Shown here: piece by piece, positions 45,669 through 55,357 of the stretch | How positions within the stretch are numbered: the stretch's first letter is position 1 | Layout of the letters: the number at the start of each line of letters is the position of its first letter | Notes under the pieces: model-generated | The model's database searches: none | Seen by the model: only the letters and a program-made list of their open reading frames with translations | What the model was told of the DNA's origin: nothing | Translations under genes and position numbers: made by a program | NCBI GenBank assembly: GCA_965227255.1 | Contig: CBDDFS010000004.1 | Coordinates: 1-64,000, forward strand | Reading direction: 5' to 3' | Origin: CBDDFS01 sp965227255 | Lineage (GTDB): Bacteria > Bacteroidota > Bacteroidia > Flavobacteriales_E > Vicingaceae | Length of the DNA: 64,000 bases

Positions 45669-46529
45669 ATGGAGATTCGCTTTCTCAGTCACAACGAAAT
45701 CGACAAAACTAAATGGGATAAATGCCTCAGGGAGTCCGTCAATTCCAGAATTTATGCGCTATCCGATTACCTCGATATAACTTCTCCTAATTGGTCGGCA
45801 TTGGTCTACAAAGATTACGAGGCCATATTTCCAATTCCGGAAAAATCCAAAATGGGCATTCCATATGTCGCACATCCACTATTCACTCAGCAACTGGGGA
45901 CATTCTCTCCAAATCCAAGCGAAGTGGTGAATAAAGAATTCATTCGACAAATGATGAAGAAATTCAGGAGAGTGAATCTCCAAACCAATTATCATTTTGA
46001 GTTGACAGGCAAAGAGGTAAGCAGCAGACTGAATATGGTACTTGATATGTCTGCCAGTGATATCAAGTCAGGATATAATCAAAACACAAAACGAAACGTA
46101 AAAAAATTCGGGACTTTTGATCTCGACGTATCTGATAAACTTGAAATTGACGACTTTATTCAACTCAAGAAAACGTCTACCGGAGCAAGGTTGAAAGATG
46201 AAGAATGGCACAGAATGAAAGACTTGATAAATCGTCTGTATTCAAAAGAATTGGGATTTTTCAGGTGCACCTATGACGAAAATGTTTTAATGTCCGCTGT
46301 GTTTTTTGCTCAATGGAAAGACCGTCTTTATTATTTATTCTCTGCCACGAATTCTGAGGGAATGGAAAAGCGGGCTAGTTTTGGGATTATAGACACGGTA
46401 ATAGAAGAATTCATGGATAAAATGAGATTTCTCGACTTTGAGGGAAGCGTGAATGAAAACATTGCCCGTTTCTTTCGTGGATTTGGTGCCACCGAAGAAT
46501 ACTATTATTCCATAAAAAGAAAATTCTAG
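45669..46529 (+). CDS. FemAB-like / Acetyltransf_6-type acyltransferase
   Basis: This 286-residue cytoplasmic protein has the FemAB-type double GNAT layout. The N-terminal half carries the acceptor side (WSALVYKDYEAIFPIPE). The C-terminal half has GYNQNTKRNVKKF near 137-149, typical of Acetyltransf_6 members, and RLYYLFSATNSEGMEKRASFG near 225-245. Family members transfer aminoacyl or acyl groups to peptidoglycan precursors or sugars. It lies between the deacetylase and a GNAT gene, whose GTG overlaps its stop by one base. Confidence 0.72.
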   Translation: MEIRFLSHNEIDKTKWDKCLRESVNSRIYALSDYLDITSPNWSALVYKDYEAIFPIPEKSKMGIPYVAHPLFTQQLGTFSPNPSEVVNKEFIRQMMKKFRRVNLQTNYHFELTGKEVSSRLNMVLDMSASDIKSGYNQNTKRNVKKFGTFDLDVSDKLEIDDFIQLKKTSTGARLKDEEWHRMKDLINRLYSKELGFFRCTYDENVLMSAVFFAQWKDRLYYLFSATNSEGMEKRASFGIIDTVIEEFMDKMRFLDFEGSVNENIARFFRGFGATEEYYYSIKRKF

Positions 46530-47644
46530 TGTCCGACCTGGATTTCGTCATAAAAAAATTTACAAAAAGCACCCTGCTTGAATACCTCGATTCTGAAGAA
46601 TACGCTAAAAGCATCATTTGGCCTATAAGTAAGCACAGAGCGCTTTCTCATATCAATAATCCCCGCCTTTCGGACGATGATGTTATATTGACCATGGCCG
46701 TCAAAGAAAATGGGCAAATTATCGGTTACCGAACCGTAATGGCCGATTGGATCTATAATGAAGAGAAAAAAGTAAAAGTTGGATGGATAAGTGGGACATG
46801 GGTAGATCCGGAATACAGGAGGAAGGGGCTTGCTACAATTCTATTCGATGAGATTTACAAGGATTGGGATGGTCGATTAATGTATACGAATTATGCGCCG
46901 GTCTCAAAAAAGGTATACGATAAAACCGGAGCCTTTGATGAATATGCCAGTCACGTTGGTGCGCGTTTTCATATGAAAAGCAACCTGGCGGAAATTCTCC
47001 CGGGTCGTTTTCCAATTACCCGATTTTTCCGACGATTATTGCCTTCTGCTGATAGCTTCTTCAATTATTACATTCTTCCATTTCTTACCGAACCGGGTAT
47101 GAAAACTCGCCTGTCGTATAACTTTGTTATAAAAAAGAAACTGACAAGCGAGGAATTAAATCTTATGCTGAAAGACAATTTGAGTCGTAGGAGTGATAAT
47201 GAGATGAACTGGATCATGAATTTTCCATGGGTCAAGAACATCGATGAGATTGATAAGGAAGTATTGGATAAATATTTCTTCAGTGCCGCAGCTGACATGT
47301 TCAAGCAATACTTTATTCTGGTCTACCGAAGAGGAGTACTAGTCTGTATTGTGATGTTTACACTGAAAAACAGCCAGATGAAAGTACCTTATTATTATAC
47401 TCAGGACCTCGACCTGGCTTTGATTTCCGACCTGATTTTTACTGAGTCGTGGAAGAATGGAGTGTCACATATTGATGTTTATGATGAAGATCTCTGCAAG
47501 GAGATGAAGTTGAAGACTGCCTATTTTGCTTTCAGCAAGAACCGAGAGAGGAAGTATATGGTTTCGAAGAAGATTCTTAATGAATTCCCGGATCGCGAGG
47601 GCATCAGACTTTCCGATGGGGAAGGAGATGTTGTATTTGTGTAA
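46529..47644 (+). CDS. GNAT-family N-acetyltransferase with long C-terminal extension
   Basis: The 371-residue protein starts at GTG in a TAGTG overlap with the previous stop. The N-terminal 150 residues have the GNAT core, with the acetyl-CoA loop WVDPEYRRKGLATILFDEI near 92-110 and YTNYAPVSKKVYDKTGAF after it. The C-terminal 200 residues are not recognised and include a second GNAT-like half. Co-translation with the FemAB-like gene suggests both act on the same sugar or peptide, perhaps re-acylating an amine exposed by the deacetylase (inference). Confidence 0.75.
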   Translation: MSDLDFVIKKFTKSTLLEYLDSEEYAKSIIWPISKHRALSHINNPRLSDDDVILTMAVKENGQIIGYRTVMADWIYNEEKKVKVGWISGTWVDPEYRRKGLATILFDEIYKDWDGRLMYTNYAPVSKKVYDKTGAFDEYASHVGARFHMKSNLAEILPGRFPITRFFRRLLPSADSFFNYYILPFLTEPGMKTRLSYNFVIKKKLTSEELNLMLKDNLSRRSDNEMNWIMNFPWVKNIDEIDKEVLDKYFFSAAADMFKQYFILVYRRGVLVCIVMFTLKNSQMKVPYYYTQDLDLALISDLIFTESWKNGVSHIDVYDEDLCKEMKLKTAYFAFSKNRERKYMVSKKILNEFPDREGIRLSDGEGDVVFV

Positions 47645-47656
47645 ATCGTAATGATA

Positions 47657-47677
47657 GATTAACGATTAACGATTAGC
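47657..47677. repeat. 7-bp tandem repeat, GATTAAC type
   Basis: Three heptamers (GATTAAC, GATTAAC, GATTAGC) begin 12 bases after the stop of the GNAT gene. The 214-base gap up to the gabT-like gene otherwise holds only a possible promoter. Confidence 0.75.
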
Positions 47678-47817
47678 GAATTTTGGGGCACTTTAGAGTC
47701 TTTCAGAATGCATTAGCCAGTTGACTAAAATTACGCTATTAACATGTTGCTTTGAGATGTTGAAAAGTATACATGATTTTTGAGCTGTAAGCTGCGCTGC
47801 ATAAGGAAAAAAATACA

Positions 47818-47825
47818 TAATCTTG
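47818..47825 (+). promoter_or_regulatory. Possible -7 promoter element before the gabT-like gene
   Basis: TAATCTTG matches TAnnTTTG at all but one position and lies 33 bases before the ATG at 47859. No clear -33 element was found. Confidence 0.3.
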
Positions 47826-47858
47826 CTTCTCTCAATCTATCCTTAAAACCCACGATTC

Positions 47859-49160
47859 ATGTCAGCAAATTCTGATCTTTTAGAAAGAAGAAAAAAAGTA
47901 GTGCCAAATGGAGTAGGCATCTTCAATACTGCCACTGCCGTTTCAGCAAATAACGCCACTGTTTTAGATGCCGAAGGCAAGGAACTAATTGATTTTGCCG
48001 GAGGAATTGGAGTGCTGAATTCGGGGCATTGTCCGGAACCGGTTGTCAAAGCTATCCAGGATCAAGCCTCTAAGTTGATTCATACATGTTTCAATGTGGC
48101 TACTTATGACCTTTACATGGAGTTGGCGGAAGAATTGATCGACCTGTTCCCACATGGAGATGCAACGAAGGTCATGTTGACTACAACTGGAGCGGAGTCA
48201 GTTGAGAATGCGATAAAAATTGCTCGTCAATACACGAAAAGAAAAGCAGTTATCGCTTTTACAGATGGATTCCATGGTCGAACTATGATGGCCATGACAC
48301 TGACCTCGAAAACATCCTATAAATTCAATTGTGGTCCCTTCGCCCCGGAAGTATATAGAATTCAGTATCCGAATTATTTCAGGTACAATGATGGATTGAG
48401 TAAGGATGAATTCATTGAAAGGGAAACAAAAAGATTACGTGAAAGCCTCATTAATGTGGTGGATCCGAATAATGTAGCTGCCATAATTCTTGAATTGGTT
48501 CAGGGTGAAGGGGGATTTGTTCCGGCTCCTGTTGAATATGTTAAAGAATTGAGAAAAGTAGCCGATGAATTTGGTATCGTCTTGATCTTTGATGAAGTTC
48601 AAACGGGCTTTGGAAGAACCGGTAAATGGGCTGCTTATGAACATTATGGTGTTACACCTGACCTATCAACCTGGGCCAAGTCGATGGGAGGAGGGATGCC
48701 GATCGGATGTGTAATGGGACGTGCTGAGGTAATGGATGGTGCTGCTCCCGGCACGATAGGAGGAACTTATCTGGGTAATCCGGTTTGTGCAGCAGCTGCC
48801 CTTGCCAATATCAGGTACATGAGAGAGATTGATATCAATGCAAAAGCAGAGCATGTGGGTGGTATAATCAGAAAAAGATTTGAAGAAATGCAGGCGAAGC
48901 ACGACTGCATTGGAGAAGTGCGGGGGCTTGGGGCCATGCTAGCCATTGCTCTGGTTAAAAATAAAAATGCCTGGGAGCCTGAAGATGAATTGACAGGCAA
49001 ACTGATCAAAGCGTGCTCGGAAAGAGGATTGATCCTTCTGAGTGCCGGAACGTACAAGAATATAATTCGTATTTTGAGTCCACTTACCATTTCAGACGAA
49101 CAGCTCAATCGTGGACTGGATATTTTGGATGAAGAGTTAACTCGCCTGACCAATTCGTAG
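47859..49160 (+). CDS. gabT: 4-aminobutyrate (or related omega-amino acid) aminotransferase
   Basis: This 433-residue class III PLP aminotransferase has FAGGIGVLNSGHCPEPVV near the N-terminus, TTTGAESVENAIKIAR near 110 (phosphate binding), FHGRTMMAMTLT, LELVQGEGGF, FDEVQTGFGRTG (Asp for pyridine N), and the Schiff-base lysine in TWAKSMGGGMPIG near residue 267. It converts 4-aminobutyrate and 2-oxoglutarate to succinate semialdehyde and glutamate, or acts on a similar omega-amine. A nitrilase-family gene starts 4 bases after its stop and is surely co-transcribed, which suggests an amide or nitrile feeds the same pathway. Confidence 0.85.
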   Translation: MSANSDLLERRKKVVPNGVGIFNTATAVSANNATVLDAEGKELIDFAGGIGVLNSGHCPEPVVKAIQDQASKLIHTCFNVATYDLYMELAEELIDLFPHGDATKVMLTTTGAESVENAIKIARQYTKRKAVIAFTDGFHGRTMMAMTLTSKTSYKFNCGPFAPEVYRIQYPNYFRYNDGLSKDEFIERETKRLRESLINVVDPNNVAAIILELVQGEGGFVPAPVEYVKELRKVADEFGIVLIFDEVQTGFGRTGKWAAYEHYGVTPDLSTWAKSMGGGMPIGCVMGRAEVMDGAAPGTIGGTYLGNPVCAAAALANIRYMREIDINAKAEHVGGIIRKRFEEMQAKHDCIGEVRGLGAMLAIALVKNKNAWEPEDELTGKLIKACSERGLILLSAGTYKNIIRILSPLTISDEQLNRGLDILDEELTRLTNS

Positions 49161-49164
49161 ACCT

Positions 49165-50067
49165 ATGAAGCCATTCTCTATTGCCGCAGTGCAGATGCAT
49201 GTATCGGCCACACATAGTAATGTGGAGCTGATGAAAACTAAGATCGACCTAACCATGGCCATTTACCCTTGGGTGGAGATGATCGTATTTAGTGAACTTG
49301 CTCCCTATGGACCCTTGACTCATAATGCTCAGTCGATACCCGGACCATTTGAGGATATCATGTCGAAAATGGCTCAAAAACATAAGGTTTGGCTACTTCC
49401 AGGATCAATTTTTGAAAAGACTGAAGATGGGAAGATATACAATACTGCCTCTGTATTTAACCCTGATGGTGAGGTAGTTACGAGATACAGAAAGATGTTT
49501 CCTTTCCTTCCTTACGAAGAAAATGTCACGTCGGGAAATGACTTCTGCGTATTTGATGTACCGGATGTTGGTCGATTCGGTGTTTCGATCTGTTACGACA
49601 TGTGGTTCCCGGAGACGAGCAGAACCCTTGCTACCATGGGAGCAGAGGTAATTCTTCATCCTTCGCTTACGGGAACTATTGACCGCGATATCGAATTGGC
49701 AATCGCCCGATCGACTGCTGCTATAAACCAATGTTTCATGTTTGATGTAAACGGACTTGGAGCAGGAGGATTTGGTAAGTCAATTGTTTGCGGACCGGAG
49801 GGTAGAGTTCTCTATCAGGCTGAGAACAATGAAGAGATCATTCCTATAGAAATTGACCTTGAGAGAGTGAGGCGATCCAGAGAAAGAGGCGTTCTCAGAC
49901 TGGGACAACCGCTAAAGAGCTTCCGTGATCATTTGGGATATTTCTCTATTTATGATCCGAATGCAAGTCATGAGTATCTTGATTCACTCGGTCCTTTGAT
50001 TAAACCTAGCAGGATTGAAGAGCTAAGTCAATTGATAGAAGAGGGAGATCTTCCTGAGAACAAGTAG
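49165..50067 (+). CDS. Nitrilase-family carbon-nitrogen hydrolase
   Basis: This 300-residue protein has the Glu-Lys-Cys triad: FSELAPYG (Glu44), RYRKMFPF (Lys near 112) and SICYDMWFPE (Cys near 146). It is an amidase-type carbon-nitrogen hydrolase acting on a linear amide or N-carbamoyl compound; the exact substrate is not visible. The gene is in tandem with the GabT-like aminotransferase (4-base gap). Together they could release and then transaminate an omega-amino acid (inference). Confidence 0.88.
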   Translation: MKPFSIAAVQMHVSATHSNVELMKTKIDLTMAIYPWVEMIVFSELAPYGPLTHNAQSIPGPFEDIMSKMAQKHKVWLLPGSIFEKTEDGKIYNTASVFNPDGEVVTRYRKMFPFLPYEENVTSGNDFCVFDVPDVGRFGVSICYDMWFPETSRTLATMGAEVILHPSLTGTIDRDIELAIARSTAAINQCFMFDVNGLGAGGFGKSIVCGPEGRVLYQAENNEEIIPIEIDLERVRRSRERGVLRLGQPLKSFRDHLGYFSIYDPNASHEYLDSLGPLIKPSRIEELSQLIEEGDLPENK

Positions 50068-50144
50068 TTGTTGAAAGCTTGTGACTTTGGTCGCAACAAA
50101 ACACTCGTCTTATACGTAATATTGCCATCCAGATTGAGCCTCGG

Positions 50145-53100
50145 ATGAGATTGAAATATTACCTAAGCATTTTAATCCTGTTATCAGGATTTCTTGAGTC
50201 TTTTGCCCAAACCAGAATAAGTCAGTCTAATGGGTCATTCAGTGATCCCGGAACCTGGACTTGTGCTTGTATTCCTGCATCCACTGATGACATAATAATA
50301 TCAAGCGGTGATACTGTGTTGTTGGCAGGTGCTACTACCATGGCTAACCTGGAAATTCAAAGTAACGGTCAGTTAGATAATAATGGAAGCAGGTCAACAA
50401 TAACCGGAAATTATACTGTGAATGGCAGTCATACCGGAGCGGGACAAATTTGGTTAACAGGGTTTCAAGCAGAGTTGAATGGTACTGGTTCAATATCAAA
50501 TGGCACGAACGTGGATATTCGCAATGACAGCATGCGTATTATGCCAACAGCCTCTTTGACTAAAGATGGAGGAGGATCTTTTCGTATCAGAGGCGCCAGA
50601 ACCCTGATCAATGATGGAATTTTCACTACTTCAAGGAATATAACGGGCAATAATGCTGCCTCGACACTTCACAATCGCACCGGGGCAGTGCTCAATGCCG
50701 GCCGAGCTTTGTTGAACACAGGGGTATTGATAGCCAATGATTCGGGAAACACAGTTAATTATAACAGGAGCGGAGGCCAAACAATAAAAGTTCCTCAATC
50801 ATCTACCTATTACAACCTTTATTTTGGAGGAACAGGAAACAAGAATCAAAACGCCGCACTGATCATTGCAAATGACCTCATTCTTACAGGAGGAAACTAC
50901 AGATGTCTTGGCAACGCCATTGATCTACAAGGAGATTATAGCAATAGCGGTGGTCTTTTTATTGAATCAACAGGTGCTATAACATTTTCAGGAGATGAAG
51001 ACCAAAGCATCTCGGGTGATGCAGAAGAGACATTTTATGATGTGATTGTCAACAAATCATCTGGAACTTTAATCCTCAATCAAAAATTAATTGCTTCCAA
51101 TTCTCTTACTATGACCTCTGGAAATATTGATGCCAGAAGCGCTGTTTTAACATTGGGGAGTGGAACAGGCAATATAGGATCCTTCTCGAGAACGGGTGGC
51201 AATATTTTAGGGACATTCAGTAGGTGGGTTAATGCCGGAACCACAACTTATTCATTTCCACTGGGTAATGGATTGAACGACCTCTCTGCGAACTTCAGTT
51301 TTTCTGCCCTGTCAGATGGAAGGCTCAACGGCAGATTTGTGTCTTCGTTCCCGGGAAGTTCAGGTTTACCTTTGGGAGATGGGGTGGATACGGTGTATAA
51401 CACCTTTTCTGAAGGCTACTGGAAATTTACGGATTCAGCCGGATTAGGGACCTCAAATTACGACATTCAAGTTAGTGCCAATGGATTTGGCTCTTACACT
51501 TTAAATCCGTCAAGCAGATTGGTATCCAGAACCAATAATGCTTCAAATTGGTCGGTCAACGGGAGTCATCAGGCTGCTGTTGCGCCAGATGTGTTTAGAG
51601 ATGGCCTTACTTCACTGCCACTGGAATTCGCGATTGGGGACACAACAAAATGCACTCTTCCAACTCCTTCAACCTCAGCAATAATAGGTGTGAATAAAGT
51701 CTGCAAAGGGGATAATGCTGTTTCTTATAAGGTTACGAATACTCCGGGAGCAACCTATTTCTGGACAATCTCAGGAGGGCTTCAGGCGAGCGGAGGAAAT
51801 ACGGATTCCATAACGGTAGACTGGGGCAACTCGGGTGTAGCAGGTTCGGTGCAGGTTATTGAATACAATGGATGTGAATATGGCAGTCCGGTAAGTCTCG
51901 ATGTTGACATCCAACCATATGATCCACTGGTTATCAATGGTCAGGATATTGGTTATGAAAATACGAGTAATAATGTCTATTATCTTGATGAGACTCCAGG
52001 ATACACTTATAACTGGAGTGTGGGAAGTCCTGGTGTCCTGAGTGGTCCTGGAAGCAACGACAGCATCCTGGTAAACTTCGTTTCATCAGGTACATCTACA
52101 ATTGAAGTATTCCTAAGCAATGCCTGTGGTAATTCGGATACAATCTCAAAATCGATCACTGTTGTAACTCCAATAAAGAGTATTACAAGTGGTAATTGGA
52201 CAAGTACCACTACCTGGGATTGCTCGTGCAATCCTCAGAACTCTACAACGGTTCAAATCTCGCCAGGACATACGGTGACCTCGAATGCTACCAATGAGAC
52301 AATTTTCAGTGTTATCGTGGATTCAAATGCGACATTGAGTATTGCAGGAACAAGTCTTAGAATTAATTCCGCCCTTTACAACAACGGCTCTATTAGTGGT
52401 AGCGGTCAGGTCCGAATGAATCAGTCGGGAGGAATTATTGGCGGAATCGGAAGTTGGAATGCACATACAGGCAGTCTGAGGTTTCGACAAGGAACGCATA
52501 ATATTCTTGCTGAAGCCAATATTGCGAAAACAGGAGGTAATATCCAGTTGGATGCGAATGCCATTGTGTTCAATGAAGGTCTTGTAGAGACTACAGCAAA
52601 CATGACAGGCAATTCCACATCGACTTGGGAGCAGAGAACCAATAGTACTTTACAGACCCAGAACATCAATTGGACAACCGGCACTTTCAGTGCATCTGCA
52701 ACAGGGAATCGAGTGATTTATGCGGGGACTGGAACATTTACGAGAAATGTCAGATTTCCAGTAAATGGCCAATATTATGACCTTATAATTGATGGTGACA
52801 ATGTGAACGGTGTTTACAGAATCAATGCCGGGGATTTGACCATACTGAATGATCTCGAGTTGGTTGGTGGAACATTTGATGCCAGAAACACCAATTTTAA
52901 CCTGAGCATTTCGGGTAATTGGAACAATACTGGAGGCGAGTTTAATGAGCGCGCTGCTAGAGTCACATTCAATGGGACCGGTCAAGAGATCAATAACGCC
53001 ACACGTGAAACTTTCTTTGACCTTAGCATATCCGGATCATCTGTGAATTCAAATACAGCCCTTACTATTGAGAATGATCTAAATATAGCTGCTTCGTCAA

Positions 53101-55280
53101 CGCTGGATATGAATTCTTCCAATAATTATGAACTGAATATTCAGGGAGATCTGATAAACAGCGGAAGCATCAATTTCCACTCGAATTTACTTCTGATGGA
53201 TGGTGCTACAACTCAAAGTATTAACGGATCTATTAGTCCTTATGATTGGACTATTGACAACACCAACGGTGTTCAAATATCTTCTGGTTCAGCTGATCTC
53301 AGAAATGTGTTGGACATGGATAATGGGGCATTGACGACAAATAACAATCTTACTTTTATTTCGGATGCAAGTGGAACGGCTTCCATTGCTGATCTGACTG
53401 GTGGCGGAAGTGTATCAGGTAATGTAACGGTACAGCGTTTTCTTAATGAAAACGCTTCTGCATTCTGGTATATGATTGGGTCTCCTGTTTCAGGAAGCAC
53501 CCTCGCCGATTGGAATTCAGAATTGTACATGGGTGGATTTCCTGGCTCCAATAATCCGGGATGGGGCCCTACGGTTTACAAATACGACGTTGATTCTGTT
53601 CCTGTTGGAGGTGATTACAGCCTTGGCTATGTTGCTCCTTCATCCATTTCAGATGCGCTGAATCCAAGTGAAGGCTGGTTGGTATGGTTAGGAAGTAGTC
53701 CGCAGACTGCAGATGTGACCGGTCCCTTAAATACCGGTACTATTGCAACGGGAACGTTGAACTATACTTCAAATCCAACCGGGGGTCCAAGTAAAAGAGG
53801 TTGGCACTTAAGGTCAAATCCATATGCAAGTCCAGTAAGATGGTCGAACGTCACGAAGTCAAATATCTCAAATGGAGGAGAGGCCTATGTCTCAAAGGCT
53901 GATGGAAACTATTTTTCAGTGAATGCTGACAATGTGAATCATATCTATTCCGGTGAAGCGTTTTGGGTAAAAGTGGATAGTGGAGGGGGTTCGCTGACTT
54001 TTAATGAAAATGACAAGTCTCTGGTTTCAGATTCATTCAACTTCAGAGCGGCAGCGCCGAATCCATTTTTACATCCGCTAAAAATGATGCTCACTTATAA
54101 TCGCAACGCTACATATTCTGATTATTCCGTCCTCAGATTCGGTGGAGATTCGAATACCATAGGTTTCGACAATGTTTACGGTGAAGCTTACAAGGTGCCA
54201 AACTCATTTGGTACATACCCAAATATTTCATCTTATGACCTAGCCGGAAAGACAGATGTTTATTACAATTCATTAAATCCATTGGATTCGTCAATGACTA
54301 TTCCATTGAGGGTTTGGAAGTCTTATCCGGCAAACAGAACAGAGAATTATAACATCGAATTCGAAGGAATTCATGACTGGTCTGAAAATAATCATTGCCT
54401 GGTTATATCTGACACATTGAATAATATCACACAGTCAATCAATGCCACCACCAATTCATATTCCTGGTCGGCAAGAGATAATATGAAAAATCCTTATCTC
54501 TTCCTGGATTATATGATGCCAATACAATCTGTGGTAGAAAACATTAGCTGTTACGGTGCACATGATGCATCCATTTTTGTAAATGGAAGCGGATCTGCAA
54601 ATGGCGTGCATAACTACACATGGTATGATGCAAACCTCAGTCTGATTCAATCTGATTCTTCGTCGAATTCAGGCAGTGTCATTAGTGACTTGTCGCCGGG
54701 TACATATTTTGTAAAGGTCAGCGATAATGGTGCTTGCGGTGAAATGGGCCAGTGGTTCACTCTTGTTGATCCCGAACCTATCATTGCTGATTTTGATGCA
54801 CCTTTGGAAGTAGATCTCAATAGTGGCCCAGTCCTTTTCGAGAACAGAAGTATTAATGCGAATTCATATGACTGGAATTTTGGTGATGGCGAAACTTCCG
54901 AACTCGAGTCTCCTTCACATGAATATTCGCTCGCAGGAGAATACCTTGTGGAACTTAAAGCGAATCAAGGCGAGGATTGCTCAGAGAGTAAAACCCAGCT
55001 GATAAGCGTTGTTGATTACACAGGACTTTCACAAATCGATTCAGAATATATTAAGGTCTATAGTTCTGATGATGAAATCTTCATTCAACTCGATTTGACA
55101 CAAAGTGAAGATGTCAGATTTGAGGTAATGTCTGTGCTTGGAAGCATGGTTATAGATAGGCAATATCTAGGTGTAAGAACCTTGAATGATAGAGTATCAT
55201 TGGAAGGTGAAAATGGCATCTACATTTTGCGTCTATTCTATGGTGAAAGCGTAAGATCTTTCAAATTACTTCTGCACTAG
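50145..55280 (+). CDS. Giant T9SS surface protein with SprB-like and PKD domains
   Basis: This 1711-residue protein has a signal peptide (LSILILLSGFLESFAQ). Two homologous beta-helix-like arrays begin with related modules: SDPGTWTCACIPASTDDIII at about residue 33 and NWTSTTTWDCSCNPQNSTTV at about 685. They contain many Asn/Gly/Ser-rich strands. Further on there is a SprB-like repeat (ISCYGAHDASIFVNGSGSA to SDLSPGTYFVKVSD, about 1465-1540) and a PKD domain (YDWNFGDGETSELESPSHEY, about 1580-1610). The end is a T9SS sorting domain (GIYILRLFYGESVRSFKLLLH). It is a probable adhesin or surface-layer protein and is monocistronic. Confidence 0.85.
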   Translation: MRLKYYLSILILLSGFLESFAQTRISQSNGSFSDPGTWTCACIPASTDDIIISSGDTVLLAGATTMANLEIQSNGQLDNNGSRSTITGNYTVNGSHTGAGQIWLTGFQAELNGTGSISNGTNVDIRNDSMRIMPTASLTKDGGGSFRIRGARTLINDGIFTTSRNITGNNAASTLHNRTGAVLNAGRALLNTGVLIANDSGNTVNYNRSGGQTIKVPQSSTYYNLYFGGTGNKNQNAALIIANDLILTGGNYRCLGNAIDLQGDYSNSGGLFIESTGAITFSGDEDQSISGDAEETFYDVIVNKSSGTLILNQKLIASNSLTMTSGNIDARSAVLTLGSGTGNIGSFSRTGGNILGTFSRWVNAGTTTYSFPLGNGLNDLSANFSFSALSDGRLNGRFVSSFPGSSGLPLGDGVDTVYNTFSEGYWKFTDSAGLGTSNYDIQVSANGFGSYTLNPSSRLVSRTNNASNWSVNGSHQAAVAPDVFRDGLTSLPLEFAIGDTTKCTLPTPSTSAIIGVNKVCKGDNAVSYKVTNTPGATYFWTISGGLQASGGNTDSITVDWGNSGVAGSVQVIEYNGCEYGSPVSLDVDIQPYDPLVINGQDIGYENTSNNVYYLDETPGYTYNWSVGSPGVLSGPGSNDSILVNFVSSGTSTIEVFLSNACGNSDTISKSITVVTPIKSITSGNWTSTTTWDCSCNPQNSTTVQISPGHTVTSNATNETIFSVIVDSNATLSIAGTSLRINSALYNNGSISGSGQVRMNQSGGIIGGIGSWNAHTGSLRFRQGTHNILAEANIAKTGGNIQLDANAIVFNEGLVETTANMTGNSTSTWEQRTNSTLQTQNINWTTGTFSASATGNRVIYAGTGTFTRNVRFPVNGQYYDLIIDGDNVNGVYRINAGDLTILNDLELVGGTFDARNTNFNLSISGNWNNTGGEFNERAARVTFNGTGQEINNATRETFFDLSISGSSVNSNTALTIENDLNIAASSTLDMNSSNNYELNIQGDLINSGSINFHSNLLLMDGATTQSINGSISPYDWTIDNTNGVQISSGSADLRNVLDMDNGALTTNNNLTFISDASGTASIADLTGGGSVSGNVTVQRFLNENASAFWYMIGSPVSGSTLADWNSELYMGGFPGSNNPGWGPTVYKYDVDSVPVGGDYSLGYVAPSSISDALNPSEGWLVWLGSSPQTADVTGPLNTGTIATGTLNYTSNPTGGPSKRGWHLRSNPYASPVRWSNVTKSNISNGGEAYVSKADGNYFSVNADNVNHIYSGEAFWVKVDSGGGSLTFNENDKSLVSDSFNFRAAAPNPFLHPLKMMLTYNRNATYSDYSVLRFGGDSNTIGFDNVYGEAYKVPNSFGTYPNISSYDLAGKTDVYYNSLNPLDSSMTIPLRVWKSYPANRTENYNIEFEGIHDWSENNHCLVISDTLNNITQSINATTNSYSWSARDNMKNPYLFLDYMMPIQSVVENISCYGAHDASIFVNGSGSANGVHNYTWYDANLSLIQSDSSSNSGSVISDLSPGTYFVKVSDNGACGEMGQWFTLVDPEPIIADFDAPLEVDLNSGPVLFENRSINANSYDWNFGDGETSELESPSHEYSLAGEYLVELKANQGEDCSESKTQLISVVDYTGLSQIDSEYIKVYSSDDEIFIQLDLTQSEDVRFEVMSVLGSMVIDRQYLGVRTLNDRVSLEGENGIYILRLFYGESVRSFKLLLH

Positions 55281-55357
55281 GGAATCGCTGCGGATTTATT
55301 CACATCCACGTCACAAATATTTTATATTTACATCAGAAGTTTTAGGATGGACTGCTG

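Noticed and set aside
47645..47858. Possible small RNA in the gap before the gabT-like gene
   Set aside because: Only a heptamer repeat and a weak promoter-like element are visible; no terminator hairpin or conserved RNA shape.
48666..49153. Reverse-strand open frames opposite the gabT-like gene, one 128 codons long
   Set aside because: Low-complexity Ser/Leu-rich translation typical of antisense frames; no start context or homology visible.
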